A stretch of DNA of 33,650 bases from the NCBI GenBank assembly GCA_002238765.1, contig MPMZ01000031.1, positions 1 through 33,650 of the forward strand, given 5' to 3'. The notes beneath the pieces were generated by a model. It did not search any database. It saw only the letters and a list, made by a program, of their open reading frames with translations, and had not been told where the DNA came from. Shown here one piece after another: positions 6,261-13,099 of the stretch (position 1 is its first letter; each line of letters begins with the position of its first letter). The position numbers and the translations under genes were made by a program. Source of the DNA: Nitrospira sp. bin75. GTDB taxonomy: Bacteria; Nitrospirota; Nitrospiria; Nitrospirales; UBA8639.

Positions 6261-6423
6261 GAATGAGAAAATCCGCTCGGCCGAAGGCATTTTACCTTTT
6301 TTTTGAGCGTTTTCTGACACCCGCTATTCATGCGGGGTTTGCGATTTTACTTTCCGGCCGCGTCCGGACGACGTGGCCGCGATCAAGCTCCTCGAGAACC
6401 GGTACCACTTTTCTCATTCTCAA
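6257..6423. repeat. 167-bp segment bounded by perfect 15-bp inverted repeats
   Basis: TTGAGAATGAGAAAA at 6257-6271 is the exact reverse complement of TTTTCTCATTCTCAA at 6409-6423. The inside is non-coding, more AT-rich than its surroundings, and contains a T8 run and a CCCGC/GCGGG hairpin. This is the build of a small MITE-like element, though no target-site duplication is evident. Confidence 0.55.
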
Positions 6424-6721
6424 TTAGATTTCCCCTCCTTTTCAGGCCCCATGGGGTCCTCCTGGCAGGAAGCGCCACGTCGCTCCGGGTCAATTGATCC
6501 GCACCTGGGCTTTGCTCAAGCACTCAGGGGTCCTCTGATCGTGCTCTTGGCCCTCCGGTTTTCTCCGGACCGGCCACGCTGGAAGACGACGCCGGCTGCC
6601 GGCGTCGGGGTCCCCTGCCTGTCCTGTCTCTTGCGTCAGGGACACCTCATACCCGGTGCCTTCGTGAGGCGACTCTACTACCGCGCCCTGGGCTTGCTTC
6701 TTGGTCTCTGGCCTCGGGGTC
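6424..6721 (+). other. Intergenic, nothing clear
   Basis: No gene with a credible ribosome binding site on either strand. The plus strand is C/T/G-rich. CTTTGGT-like and GACGACGCCGGCTGCCGGCGTCG-type self-complementary patches occur around 6586-6610. It leads directly into long leader repeat B. Confidence 0.4.
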
Positions 6722-6942
6722 TTTCTGTCCTGCTGCGCCGGGGTCCTCCCGGGCCTGGCCGCTGTCCTCTCCCGCGCCGGCAGAGGCCGTGCCTTACTCT
6801 CCGTTTCAGGCACTTTGGCCTTGCCGATCGGCGCTTGGTCGACCGGCCCTCCGGCCGCCGGCCGTCTCCTGGTCCGTGTCTGCCTGCCCTCCTGTCTTTG
6901 CGAGAGGTCAGTTCATTCACTAACAACCAAGGAGACTTCATC
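6722..6942 (+). repeat. Long leader repeat, copy B
   Basis: This is the closest relative of 2589-2810, with long identical blocks. It runs up to the start codon of the 110-aa gene. Copy A precedes an unrelated 39-aa gene, so the leader, not the gene, is what has been duplicated. Confidence 0.85.
6885..6910 (+). promoter_or_regulatory. Leader hairpin 9 (one mismatch)
   Basis: TGCCCTC pairs with GAGGTCA with one C/T mismatch, around CTGTCTTTGCGA. GTTCATTCAC, AAGGAG (6929-6934) and ATG at 6943 follow. Confidence 0.7.
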
Positions 6943-7275
6943 ATGGACAAGACCCTGCAAAACACTCAACCCGAAGCAAAATTCAAATCCGGCGCCGTCG
7001 TCGCCTCGGTCTGGAAGAACGACGGCCAAAACGGCCCGTACCGGACCGTCACCCTGACTCGTTCCTACAAGGACAAGGATGACAAATGGCAGCGGACCAC
7101 CACGATGCGTCCGAAAGACATGGACGACGTGATCATCGTGGCCGGCCAGGTCACGGAGAAACTGGCGGAGTTGGAGCCGGCCGCGCCGGAAACCGGCACG
7201 GACGCCGTCCACGAGACGCCTCCTCCGAAGCCGAAGAAGGCCTCTCGGCCGCGCAAAGCCAAGCAGGCTGCGTGA
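6943..7275 (+). CDS. Paralogue of the 3522 protein with a basic tail (110 aa)
   Basis: The ATG at 6943 follows AAGGAGACTTCATC, which excludes the much longer upstream open frame. Residues 16-75 match the 80-aa protein at 3522 (GAVVASVWKNDGQNGPYRTV, then YKDKDDKWQ-TT-MRPKDMDDV). A Pro/Ala/Lys-rich C-terminal tail (PPPKPKKASRPRKAKQAA) is added; such tails often bind DNA or RNA. Followed by a long intrinsic terminator. Function unknown, but the duplication shows that this small domain matters to the element. Confidence 0.8.
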   Translation: MDKTLQNTQPEAKFKSGAVVASVWKNDGQNGPYRTVTLTRSYKDKDDKWQRTTTMRPKDMDDVIIVAGQVTEKLAELEPAAPETGTDAVHETPPPKPKKASRPRKAKQAA

Positions 7276-7281
7276 TCCGGA

Positions 7282-7325
7282 GCTTCTGCGACGGCCGCAA
7301 GGCCGTCGCGGGAGCGCGCTTTTTT
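7282..7325 (+). terminator. Intrinsic terminator
   Basis: GCGACGGCC pairs with GGCCGTCGC around GCAA, extended below by GCTTCT/GGGAGC with G-T pairs, then GCGC and a T6 run. Closes the 110-aa gene. Confidence 0.85.
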
Positions 7326-7354
7326 CTTTCATTCGCTCCAGGAGAAACCCCCAA

Positions 7355-7645
7355 ATGGAAATCATCGCCCTCAACGACGAAAACCGGCTCGGCACCGGTA
7401 CCCGCATTTACCTGGTACTGAAACGCGGCCGAAAATGGGTCCGCCTCCTCTCCCTCGGCTGTCTCCGGAAAATCACCGTCGCCAGGGCACGCGCTGAATA
7501 CGCACGGCCGGTCGAGGCCAATCCTAAGAACCTCACTCAATTATTGGACCGGCTCGTGGGATACTACCGACATCGCCTCTCGGACAGTGACCTCGCGCAG
7601 ATCCAACACCTCAAGACGGCGATTCGCAACAAAGCGGCCGCGTAA
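7355..7645 (+). CDS. Hypothetical protein (96 aa)
   Basis: ATG at 7355 is preceded by CCAGGAGAAACC. The 96-residue protein is basic, with a beta-like N-terminal half (GTRIYLVLKRGRKWVRLLSL) and a helical C-terminal half (LTQLLDRLVGYYRHRLSDSDLAQIQHL). No known family or motif recognised, no membrane segment. It lies between a terminator and another hairpin leader. Confidence 0.72.
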   Translation: MEIIALNDENRLGTGTRIYLVLKRGRKWVRLLSLGCLRKITVARARAEYARPVEANPKNLTQLLDRLVGYYRHRLSDSDLAQIQHLKTAIRNKAAA

Positions 7646-7675
7646 TCCTCATCAGCCTTCTTGTCGCTCACTCCC

Positions 7676-7703
7676 CTGGCCCTTTTCCCGGGTGAAGGGC
7701 CAG
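7676..7703 (+). promoter_or_regulatory. Leader hairpin 10
   Basis: CTGGCCCT pairs with AGGGCCAG, 8 bp, around TTTCCCGGGTGA. GTCGCTCAAACGAGAC and two successive ribosome binding sites, AAGGAGG (7720-7726) and AAGGAG (7734-7739), follow. Confidence 0.8.
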
Positions 7704-7745
7704 GTCGCTCAAACGAGACAAGGAGGCTCGTTCAAGGAGAATGTC

Positions 7746-7928
7746 ATGCTCTACACACTGACTAGGATCGAAATAACGGGAGAAGAAGAGACCGTCCAAG
7801 CCGAGGCTTCGACGTTAGCCGACGCGCTCGCACAATTCGCCGACTACTTTGCCGGCGATTACCGGCCGAGCGCGGATACCACCATTTCCATCGGAACAGG
7901 ATCACCCCCAATCCCGTTCTTTCAATAA
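7746..7928 (+). CDS. Small hypothetical protein (60 aa)
   Basis: ATG at 7746 follows a double Shine-Dalgarno region (AAGGAGG, then AAGGAG with six bases to the start). A second ATG at 7741 opens only a six-codon frame, which could be a leader peptide or chance. The 60-residue acidic product contains LTRIEITGEEETVQAEASTL and ends in Pro/Phe. No family recognised. The next gene starts 19 bases downstream, probably co-transcribed. Confidence 0.7.
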   Translation: MLYTLTRIEITGEEETVQAEASTLADALAQFADYFAGDYRPSADTTISIGTGSPPIPFFQ

Positions 7929-7947
7929 CCCCTGAAAAGGAGGAAAT

Positions 7948-8142
7948 ATGGGAAAGTTTGTCGTAACTCACAAAAACCGAGCCAGTGGCGTCCTCGAACA
8001 AGTGACCGTCGACGTGGACACGGAAACCTACGGGAAAAACCACTTCCACGCCGTCCTCGCTTCCGCCCCTGGTATCGGCAACTGCCCCATCAGCGACGGC
8101 GACAGCATTCACGTCGAAGAGATCACCGAAGAAGACGAGTAA
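7948..8142 (+). CDS. Small acidic hypothetical protein (64 aa)
   Basis: AAAAGGAGGAAAT before ATG is a very strong ribosome binding site. The 64-residue protein has a beta-strand start (GKFVVTHKNRASGVLEQVTV) and an acidic C-terminus (SIHVEEITEEDE). No family or catalytic motif recognised. A hairpin follows the stop after four bases, so it ends the two-gene unit 7746-8142. Confidence 0.72.
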   Translation: MGKFVVTHKNRASGVLEQVTVDVDTETYGKNHFHAVLASAPGIGNCPISDGDSIHVEEITEEDE

Positions 8143-8146
8143 GTTG

Positions 8147-8176
8147 ACGGTAGGGCACCTCAGGGTGCCCCGCCGT
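8147..8176 (+). terminator. Hairpin after the 64-aa gene
   Basis: GGGCACC pairs with GGTGCCC around a 4-base loop, with outer ACGG/CCGT. GAACTTATTCC follows; the T run is poor, so termination may be weak. Confidence 0.6.
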
Positions 8177-8301
8177 GAACTTATTCCTCACTAGCACCCG
8201 ATCCCCCTGGCCTCTGGCCAGCACATTCCTGTTCGGTTTTTCCTTCGTGGCCACCACTTCCCGTTCCACCGTCGCCGCCCGCAAATTCCCATACTCTCTT
8301 C

Positions 8302-8468
8302 CGGCCGTCCTGCACAGGCCGTGCCCTCCTCTGCGTTTCAGGCACTTTGGCCTTGCCCACGTCGCGGGCCGGCCGGACGTGCGGCTCCAGTCTCCTTGTC
8401 GTTCATTCCATGGACCTCCTGCTTTCGTGAGAGGTCGATTCATTCACACACTTCAAGGAGACAAGACG
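8302..8468 (+). repeat. Long leader repeat, copy C (shorter, diverged)
   Basis: Shares CAGGCCGTGCC, TCTGCGTTTCAGGCACTTTG and GCCTTGCC with copies A and B, then a GTCTCCTTGTCGTTCATTCC box and the hairpin. Parts between these blocks differ. The upstream bases 8177-8301 contain no gene. Confidence 0.7.
8413..8436 (+). promoter_or_regulatory. Leader hairpin 11
   Basis: GACCTC pairs with GAGGTC around CTGCTTTCGTGA, the same loop as in hairpins 3 and 5 with one change. GATTCATTCACACACTTC, AAGGAG and ATG at 8469 follow. Confidence 0.82.
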
Positions 8469-8639
8469 ATGGAACAAACCACTCAAACCTCAATATTCTT
8501 AGTCCGGATCGGCTCACAAACACTGAGCATCGTTCCCGCCGTCCCTAACCCTGTCACTTGCACCAATCCGCGCTGCAAATACACCTACAGCGCCCAGTCC
8601 CAGGTCGCATCCGGCCTTTGCCCGATCTGCCGGCCGTAA
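8469..8639 (+). CDS. Small zinc-ribbon protein (56 aa)
   Basis: The ATG at 8469 follows AAGGAGACAAGACG and leader hairpin 11, which sets it apart from the longer open frame upstream. The C-terminal half has CTNPRCKYTY, then CPICRP, giving C-x(4)-C and C-x(2)-C pairs 17 residues apart, a likely zinc ribbon of the rubredoxin or FmdB type. It may be a small regulator or a protein partner. No near family is named. Confidence 0.7.
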   Translation: MEQTTQTSIFLVRIGSQTLSIVPAVPNPVTCTNPRCKYTYSAQSQVASGLCPICRP

Positions 8640-8905
8640 TCATTCGGAAAGGAATTTTCCTCTTGACCGATTCTCCTTTACACGACAATCACTTCCATCC
8701 GGCCGACGCGGGCGGATAATACCCTTATTGCTACCCTTATTTAGGCGTTACTACCCTTATTCTTGCAGAAACGCCAGCGTGCCCTCGGCCCCTGCATGCC
8801 AGCATGGTCCTTCTGACCACTGCTTCGCGCTGGCCTAGGGCCACGTCGATTCGGCACCCTGCTCCTCCCGGCATCGGCGCGACCCAAACTGCCGTGTTCA
8901 TTTCA
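8640..8905 (+). other. Intergenic region with TACCCTTATT repeats
   Basis: No gene supported. Three direct copies of TACCCTTATT occur at 8720-8729, 8732-8741 and 8752-8761. The remainder has leader-like composition and ends in GTTCATTTCACGACC, a box shared with the region before hairpin 17. Confidence 0.6.
8720..8761. repeat. Three direct repeats TACCCTTATT
   Basis: Identical 10-mers at 8720, 8732 and 8752, start-to-start distances 12 and 20. They are AT-richer than the surroundings. Possible binding sites for a regulator or an iteron remnant. Confidence 0.75.
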
Positions 8906-8931
8906 CGACCTCTTGATGATATGAGAGGTCG
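8906..8931 (+). promoter_or_regulatory. Leader hairpin 12
   Basis: CGACCTC pairs with GAGGTCG, 7 bp, around TTGATGATATGA. The loop differs fully from hairpins 3, 5 and 11 apart from the final TGA, while the stem is the same. ATTCATTCACC, AAGGAG and ATG at 8962 follow. Confidence 0.82.
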
Positions 8932-8961
8932 ATTCATTCACCCTGACAAGGAGCTTTCATC

Positions 8962-9144
8962 ATGGACAACCCCACCGCGACGCCAGAGACGCGAAGGCTG
9001 GCTGCCAAGCTCGCGCGTCACTACGTCTTCCTCCAGGAACTCGTCAATGACCTCGAGTCCGGAGCCATTCACATTCAAGACTTCGATCAAGAATCTCTCG
9101 ATCGCTTGCGCGCAGCGCTTGAGAAAGGAAGGGTTTCACCATGA
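8962..9144 (+). CDS. Small helical hypothetical protein (60 aa)
   Basis: ATG at 8962 follows AAGGAGCTTTCATC and hairpin 12. The 60-residue product is predicted helical throughout (TRRLAAKLARHYVFLQELVN, then DQESLDRLRAALEKG), like a small helix-turn adaptor. No family recognised. Its stop overlaps the next start in an ATGA, so the two genes are translationally coupled. Confidence 0.72.
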   Translation: MDNPTATPETRRLAAKLARHYVFLQELVNDLESGAIHIQDFDQESLDRLRAALEKGRVSP

Positions 9145-9353
9145 ATCAGGTACTCCAATCCACTCACACTCCCAATGCCGGCGTCGACATCGAGGGCGCT
9201 TTCATTCTCTACTGCCCTAAGCCATTCAAGCGACCCCGCAATCGCAACCCGCACATCAAAGGCTGCTGGTATTGCGGACGCTCGGTCGACATCCACCGAG
9301 ACCCACATTTCTATACTGACAGGACACGCCTCACTTGCGAGGCGTGTTACTGA
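9141..9353 (+). CDS. Small zinc-binding protein (70 aa)
   Basis: The start overlaps the preceding stop by four bases (ATGA), behind AAAGGAAGGG. It contains CWYCGRSVDIHRDPHF, then CEACY: two CxxC pairs with His residues between, a probable zinc-ribbon. The N-terminal half holds GAFILYCPKPFKRPRNRN, also with a Cys. Its function is unknown; the coupling to the helical 60-aa protein suggests that the two act together. Confidence 0.72.
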   Translation: MNQVLQSTHTPNAGVDIEGAFILYCPKPFKRPRNRNPHIKGCWYCGRSVDIHRDPHFYTDRTRLTCEACY

Positions 9354-9369
9354 CATCGCCACCGCGCGG

Positions 9370-9396
9370 CTGGTCCTCTTCCAGGGTGAGGACCAG
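9370..9396 (+). promoter_or_regulatory. Leader hairpin 13
   Basis: CTGGTCCTC pairs with GAGGACCAG, 9 bp, around TTCCAGGGT. GCCGCTTACTCACTGC follows, then a weaker ribosome binding site (AGAAAGGG) and ATG at 9429. Confidence 0.8.
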
Positions 9397-9428
9397 GCCG
9401 CTTACTCACTGCAAACAGAAAGGGTCAC

Positions 9429-9590
9429 ATGCCCACCAATAACACCATCTACAAATGCGAAACCTGCGGGAAAGAAGAGATATGGGAATGGGGCGGCGAA
9501 TACATTGAACACCTGAGCCACATGGGAAAAGGAAATTGCGGCTGGATGTATCCCGTCCCAAGCAACACTCCGACGACATCCACCCACTGA
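9429..9590 (+). CDS. Small zinc-finger-like protein (53 aa)
   Basis: ATG at 9429 follows AGAAAGGGTCAC and hairpin 13. The product has CETCGKEEIWEWGGEYIEHL, then SHMGKGNCGW: CxxC plus two His and a later Cys, resembling a single zinc finger. It ends in a Thr/Ser/Pro-rich tail. A DNA-binding role is possible but not shown. The next gene starts 20 bases after the stop. Confidence 0.62.
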   Translation: MPTNNTIYKCETCGKEEIWEWGGEYIEHLSHMGKGNCGWMYPVPSNTPTTSTH

Positions 9591-9610
9591 AAATATGAAA
9601 GGATTTCCGC

Positions 9611-9898
9611 ATGCCTTGGAAAATCGTCAGTCCTCACGACACCAAACTCATTCAGCAAATCGCAAAACGGGCCAGCGAGCTCACAAACACCAAATACCCG
9701 TTCGCTCACCCCGAGGATCTCGTCTTCGCCCTTCGGCTCGGCCACCTTTCGATGCCCCTCGATCTCGAAGCCCTCTTTGCGGCCGAGGACGACCAATTCG
9801 CGGGCGACGTCTTCGGTATTCACCTCAATCTCCGTCTCCGGCCGGGTCCCATCTTCAACAATAACTTCACTCCCCGCTTTGCCCGCGTCCAAACTTGA
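9611..9898 (+). CDS. DUF6874-like protein (95 aa)
   Basis: ATG at 9611 follows GAAAGGATTTCC. The sequence has the features I recall for DUF6874 proteins of proteobacterial integrative elements: an N-terminal helix (DTKLIQQIAKRASELTN), a central MPLDLEALFAAEDDQFAGDV-like block followed by FGIH-L, and a C-terminal FTPRFARVQ. The match is from memory of the family pattern (A-DD-FAHD-FGI, PRFARP). Biochemical function unknown. Its presence supports a conjugative-element origin of this region. Confidence 0.72.
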   Translation: MPWKIVSPHDTKLIQQIAKRASELTNTKYPFAHPEDLVFALRLGHLSMPLDLEALFAAEDDQFAGDVFGIHLNLRLRPGPIFNNNFTPRFARVQT

Positions 9899-9909
9899 AT
9901 CATTGTGAG

Positions 9910-9939
9910 CCTGGTCCTCTTTCGTGGTGGAGGACCAGG
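9910..9939 (+). promoter_or_regulatory. Leader hairpin 14
   Basis: CCTGGTCCTC pairs with GAGGACCAGG, 10 bp, around TTTCGTGGTG. TCACTCACTCAACCGC, AAAGGAGG and ATG at 9970 follow. Confidence 0.83.
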
Positions 9940-9969
9940 TCACTCACTCAACCGCAAAGGAGGCCTTGC

Positions 9970-11463
9970 ATGACACCCACCGCGACACTCGATCTCGAAG
10001 AGCCACTTGAAGACGCTAATACCGTGGCCCGCAATACCGGGATGATTCCCCGCGCCACAATTGACGCCATCGTCGCGCTTCGCAATGCTGCGCTCGACCG
10101 GTGCCGCTTCGCTCATCAGAAAATCGCCGAAGCGGAGGACGCGATCGCGGCCGCGCAAAAGGCCATCATGGAGTCTGCTCCCGAACAGGTTAGCACCTAC
10201 ACCTTCGGCAGCCGTGCGCGTAATGAATTTCTAGCCTCGCTTGAACCCCCGCACGTCGACAACTTCATGAAAGACGCCCGCGAAATGATTGACACCCATG
10301 TCTGGTCCTACATCATCCATCTCACCGACATGCACTCCCTCATGGATCGCCAGGAAAAGGACAGCATGCGAAAGAGTCTCCAATCCGAACCGCCAGAAGT
10401 CACCGTCGACAACGTCCACGCCACGCTCTCCCGTTTCCTCGCCGATGCCGACACCATCTGGAAACGCGGGCTCGCCAATACCTTTGCCGGCCTCGACCGG
10501 CGCTTCCGCTCACACAATGGCTGGCGCTTCGGCAGCCGTATCATCCTCGATCGTGTCTTCGACGAATACGGCTGCTGGAGCTACCGCAACACGAAAGAAG
10601 ATTTCATCATCGACGCGGAACGCGCCTTTTTCATTCTCTCCGGCCAAACGCCTCCTCCTAATTGGTACGGCCTCGTCGACAAGATCCGCCGAGAGCGCCA
10701 ATACGGCCAAGGGCCGCGGCAATCCACCGTCACCTCCATGTTTTTCAAAATCAACATCTACAAAAACGGCAACTGCCATCTCTGGTTCACTCGGGATGAC
10801 CTCGTAAAGAAAGCCAATCGCATCCTCGCTGAATACTACGGCGAGGTCCTCAGCGACGGTGACGCGCACGAACCCGAGGACACCTTTGCTTCGAAAACCA
10901 GCCTCGCCCGCAACTTCGGCCACTACCCGACACCCGAATCCGTTGCAAGGCGTGTCGTCGAAGCCGCCTCCATCCGAAGCCCTCGGGACGGTGAATCCCC
11001 ATCACTTATCCTTGAGCCCAGCGCCGGGGGCGGCAATATCGCGTTGCTTGCCGCCCAACACGCTCGCGTCGACTGTATTGAAATTCAACCCCATCTCGCC
11101 GACGCCCTACGGGCCTCCGGCTGTTACCGCAATGTCTGGACAGCCGATTTCCTCGACAGAACGCCGAACCCCAGCTACGACTACGTGTTGATGAATCCCC
11201 CCTTCGACCGGGACCGCGACGTCGACCACGTCACTCATGCGCTTGAGTTCCTCAAGCCTGACGGTCTCCTCATCGCCGTGATGTCGGCCGGCACGGAATT
11301 CCGGGAAACGGCCAAATGCCGTGCCTTCCGTGATCGCATGGCGAAAATGAAGGCCCAATGGAAAGACCTGCCCATCGGCGCGTTCTCCTCCGTCGGAACC
11401 AACGTCAACACCCTCCTCCTAAAAGTCTATAAAGACGGCCGGGCACAGTCCCGTTGGTGGTAG
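9970..11463 (+). CDS. DUF4942 DNA adenine methyltransferase (497 aa)
   Basis: Probable N6-adenine DNA methyltransferase using S-adenosylmethionine. ATG at 9970 follows AAAGGAGGCCTTGC and hairpin 14; the open frame upstream has no comparable start. The N-terminal about 300 residues match the DUF4942 type (helical, with many W and Y, for example NGNCHLWF). The C-terminal part is a class I methyltransferase: motif I LEPSAGGGNIALLA near residue 348, IEIQPHLADAL as the acidic loop, and the catalytic NPPF at residues 409-412. DUF4942 methyltransferases are carried by plasmids and integrative elements, where they may give protection from host restriction. No restriction partner lies beside it, so it acts as an orphan methylase. 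Confidence 0.9.
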   Translation: MTPTATLDLEEPLEDANTVARNTGMIPRATIDAIVALRNAALDRCRFAHQKIAEAEDAIAAAQKAIMESAPEQVSTYTFGSRARNEFLASLEPPHVDNFMKDAREMIDTHVWSYIIHLTDMHSLMDRQEKDSMRKSLQSEPPEVTVDNVHATLSRFLADADTIWKRGLANTFAGLDRRFRSHNGWRFGSRIILDRVFDEYGCWSYRNTKEDFIIDAERAFFILSGQTPPPNWYGLVDKIRRERQYGQGPRQSTVTSMFFKINIYKNGNCHLWFTRDDLVKKANRILAEYYGEVLSDGDAHEPEDTFASKTSLARNFGHYPTPESVARRVVEAASIRSPRDGESPSLILEPSAGGGNIALLAAQHARVDCIEIQPHLADALRASGCYRNVWTADFLDRTPNPSYDYVLMNPPFDRDRDVDHVTHALEFLKPDGLLIAVMSAGTEFRETAKCRAFRDRMAKMKAQWKDLPIGAFSSVGTNVNTLLLKVYKDGRAQSRWW

Positions 11464-11495
11464 ACCTTTCAACCTCTTCCCTGCTTCGTCGTGAG

Positions 11496-11524
11496 CCTGG
11501 TCCTCTTCCAGTTGGAGGACCAGG
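11496..11524 (+). promoter_or_regulatory. Leader hairpin 15
   Basis: CCTGGTCCTC pairs with GAGGACCAGG, 10 bp, around TTCCAGTTG. TCACTCACATAACC, AAGGAG and ATG at 11558 follow. Same stem as hairpin 14 with a different loop. Confidence 0.83.
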
Positions 11525-11557
11525 TCACTCACATAACCTTTCACAAGGAGACTCCAC

Positions 11558-12082
11558 ATGATGCCGCACACCTTAACCATCGACGTTCAGCAATCTCATG
11601 TGGAGCTCGTCTGGCGACTCGATCCCCGTTACGGCATGACCCCCTTTCATCCGGCTTTACTCGATCGCTTTGGTAAATCCACGGTCGTCACCGTGGACGC
11701 GGAACACGTTCACATCGAGCAGCCGGACGGCCAAAAAGCCACCTATGACCTCACTCCCGAAGCCCACGATTACCTCACCACGTTTCAGGAGGCCGTCCTG
11801 GACGGCACGGACGCACACATCCCCAAAGCCTTCGCGCCCGTCGCCTTTACCTTAGAGATCCACCAGGACAACCCCACCATTGATCCTCGATGGGAACAGC
11901 ATCCGACCAAGGGCTCCTATTACAAACTCATCCGGCCTTCCGGAGGCGGCTGGGCCGTCATCCGCGTCGACACAACCCGCATTCGCACCTTTCCTGAAAC
12001 CCAAGGCCGCGCCGCCGCTGAATACCGGGACCGGCTCAACGACCGAGCTCACGAATACGACCTCAATCACCGGGACCTCTAA
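11558..12082 (+). CDS. Hypothetical protein (174 aa)
   Basis: Two adjacent ATG codons (11558, 11561) lie seven and ten bases after AAGGAG; either may serve. The 174-residue protein is beta-rich in the N-terminal half (VTVDAEHVHIEQPDGQKATY), with a W-containing central part (GSYYKLIRPSGGGWAVIRVD) and a charged helical end (AAAEYRDRLNDRAHEYDLNH). No family recognised. It is the first gene of a close group (11558, 12116, 12552) in which all members have their own ribosome binding sites and short gaps. Confidence 0.75.
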   Translation: MMPHTLTIDVQQSHVELVWRLDPRYGMTPFHPALLDRFGKSTVVTVDAEHVHIEQPDGQKATYDLTPEAHDYLTTFQEAVLDGTDAHIPKAFAPVAFTLEIHQDNPTIDPRWEQHPTKGSYYKLIRPSGGGWAVIRVDTTRIRTFPETQGRAAAEYRDRLNDRAHEYDLNHRDL

Positions 12083-12115
12083 ACCCTTGTCCCGCTGAAA
12101 CCCATGGAGACCTCA

Positions 12116-12508
12116 ATGGAATATCTCACGACACAGTTCATGACCGAAGAAGAACACGGCCACATCCTCTCGCGTTGGACGAAAGAAGTCACTGACAAGG
12201 TCCACGCAATCGCCGATGATATCGTCGCTCACTACGACGGCGACTTTGAAGCTGCCCGCGACGGCGAAGATGAAGCCGCCTACACCTTTGTCAGCGACGA
12301 TGCCTGCCACCAGGACATCAATTTTGTCTTCAAAACCATTCGCACCATGAGCGACGAAGAAGAATCCCACGCCTGGGGGCTCCTCTTTAATGAAGACCTC
12401 GGCTCGACGCGCTATTTCACGGGTCTCATGTGCAACTTTGTTGAACTCTATCTACAGGAGCGCGTCAAACTCCGCCTCGCGGAGCTCGAAGCCATCGCCG
12501 CGTCCTAG
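12116..12508 (+). CDS. Acidic helical hypothetical protein (130 aa)
   Basis: Two in-frame ATG codons exist. The one at 12116 is preferred because GGAGA lies seven bases before it, whereas 12104 has no ribosome binding site. The product is strongly acidic and mostly helical (HYDGDFEAARDGEDEAAYTF, then SDEEESHAWGLLF), the charge profile of DNA-mimic anti-restriction proteins such as Ocr or ArdA. That comparison rests on charge only; no ArdA motif was seen. It sits 33 bases after the 174-aa gene. Confidence 0.72.
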   Translation: MEYLTTQFMTEEEHGHILSRWTKEVTDKVHAIADDIVAHYDGDFEAARDGEDEAAYTFVSDDACHQDINFVFKTIRTMSDEEESHAWGLLFNEDLGSTRYFTGLMCNFVELYLQERVKLRLAELEAIAAS

Positions 12509-12551
12509 ACCCATCAATCCCTCAACCTTCCACCCTGACTACGGAGGCCCC

Positions 12552-12932
12552 ATGAACGTACTCTGCAACATTTACGAAGTTACCAATCGCCGTCACCTCC
12601 TCAGTGGCGCGGATGAAGATTACACCTGGCATCTCTTCCGTAATAAACAGGGAACCATCGCGGGGGGCACGTTTCACCGCAGCTACGCCAAAGCCGTTTT
12701 CATCCGCGTTCCCCGCTACTCCAATCTCGACGAGATCGCCCCCCTTGTTCACAAAGCAATCGGCCGTGAAGAACCCTATGCCGTCTGCGAACTCGGCACA
12801 GATGCCTCGATCGTCAATATCCAACCCCTCCTGCACCAAAACAACATCCCCTACTGTGCCTCCTTCAATCTCTATGAACAGCCACAAGACGAAGCGAAAC
12901 GGCGCACCGTAGCCCCACTCATGGTGAAGTAG
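12552..12932 (+). CDS. Hypothetical protein (126 aa)
   Basis: ATG at 12552 follows ACGGAGGCCC, which selects it within a longer open frame. The product has W, H and Y residues in a beta-rich core (YTWHLFRNKQGTIAGGTFHR), then NLDEIAPLVHKAIGREEPYA. No known family. It shares the direction and spacing of its two upstream neighbours and probably belongs to their transcript. Confidence 0.73.
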   Translation: MNVLCNIYEVTNRRHLLSGADEDYTWHLFRNKQGTIAGGTFHRSYAKAVFIRVPRYSNLDEIAPLVHKAIGREEPYAVCELGTDASIVNIQPLLHQNNIPYCASFNLYEQPQDEAKRRTVAPLMVK

Positions 12933-13024
12933 GCCACTCCTCACTTCATTCAGAGCGCCGTTCGACGGCCGTTTTCTCGTTCACTCGGCACTCCTTCTCG
13001 CCAAGGCGCTCGCCCCTTCTCCCT

Positions 13025-13078
13025 GAAAAAGCCCTTCCTAGTGAGGACTTTGTTCACGACAAAGGGGTTGTCTTTTTC
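13025..13078 (+). promoter_or_regulatory. Leader hairpin 16 (compound variant)
   Basis: An outer stem GAAAAAG/CTTTTTC encloses an inner hairpin CTTTGT-TCACG-ACAAAG. AAAAGGAG and ATG at 13100 follow. The stem bases are unrelated to other copies, but the position is the same. Confidence 0.5.
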
Positions 13079-13099
13079 AAACACAAAAGGAGCGCCATC

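Noticed and set aside
6373-6942. N-terminal extension of the 110-aa gene to give a 300-aa protein
   Set aside because: The extension is only the translated leader repeat. The same DNA upstream of 2811 precedes a different gene, and AAGGAG marks ATG 6943 as the start.
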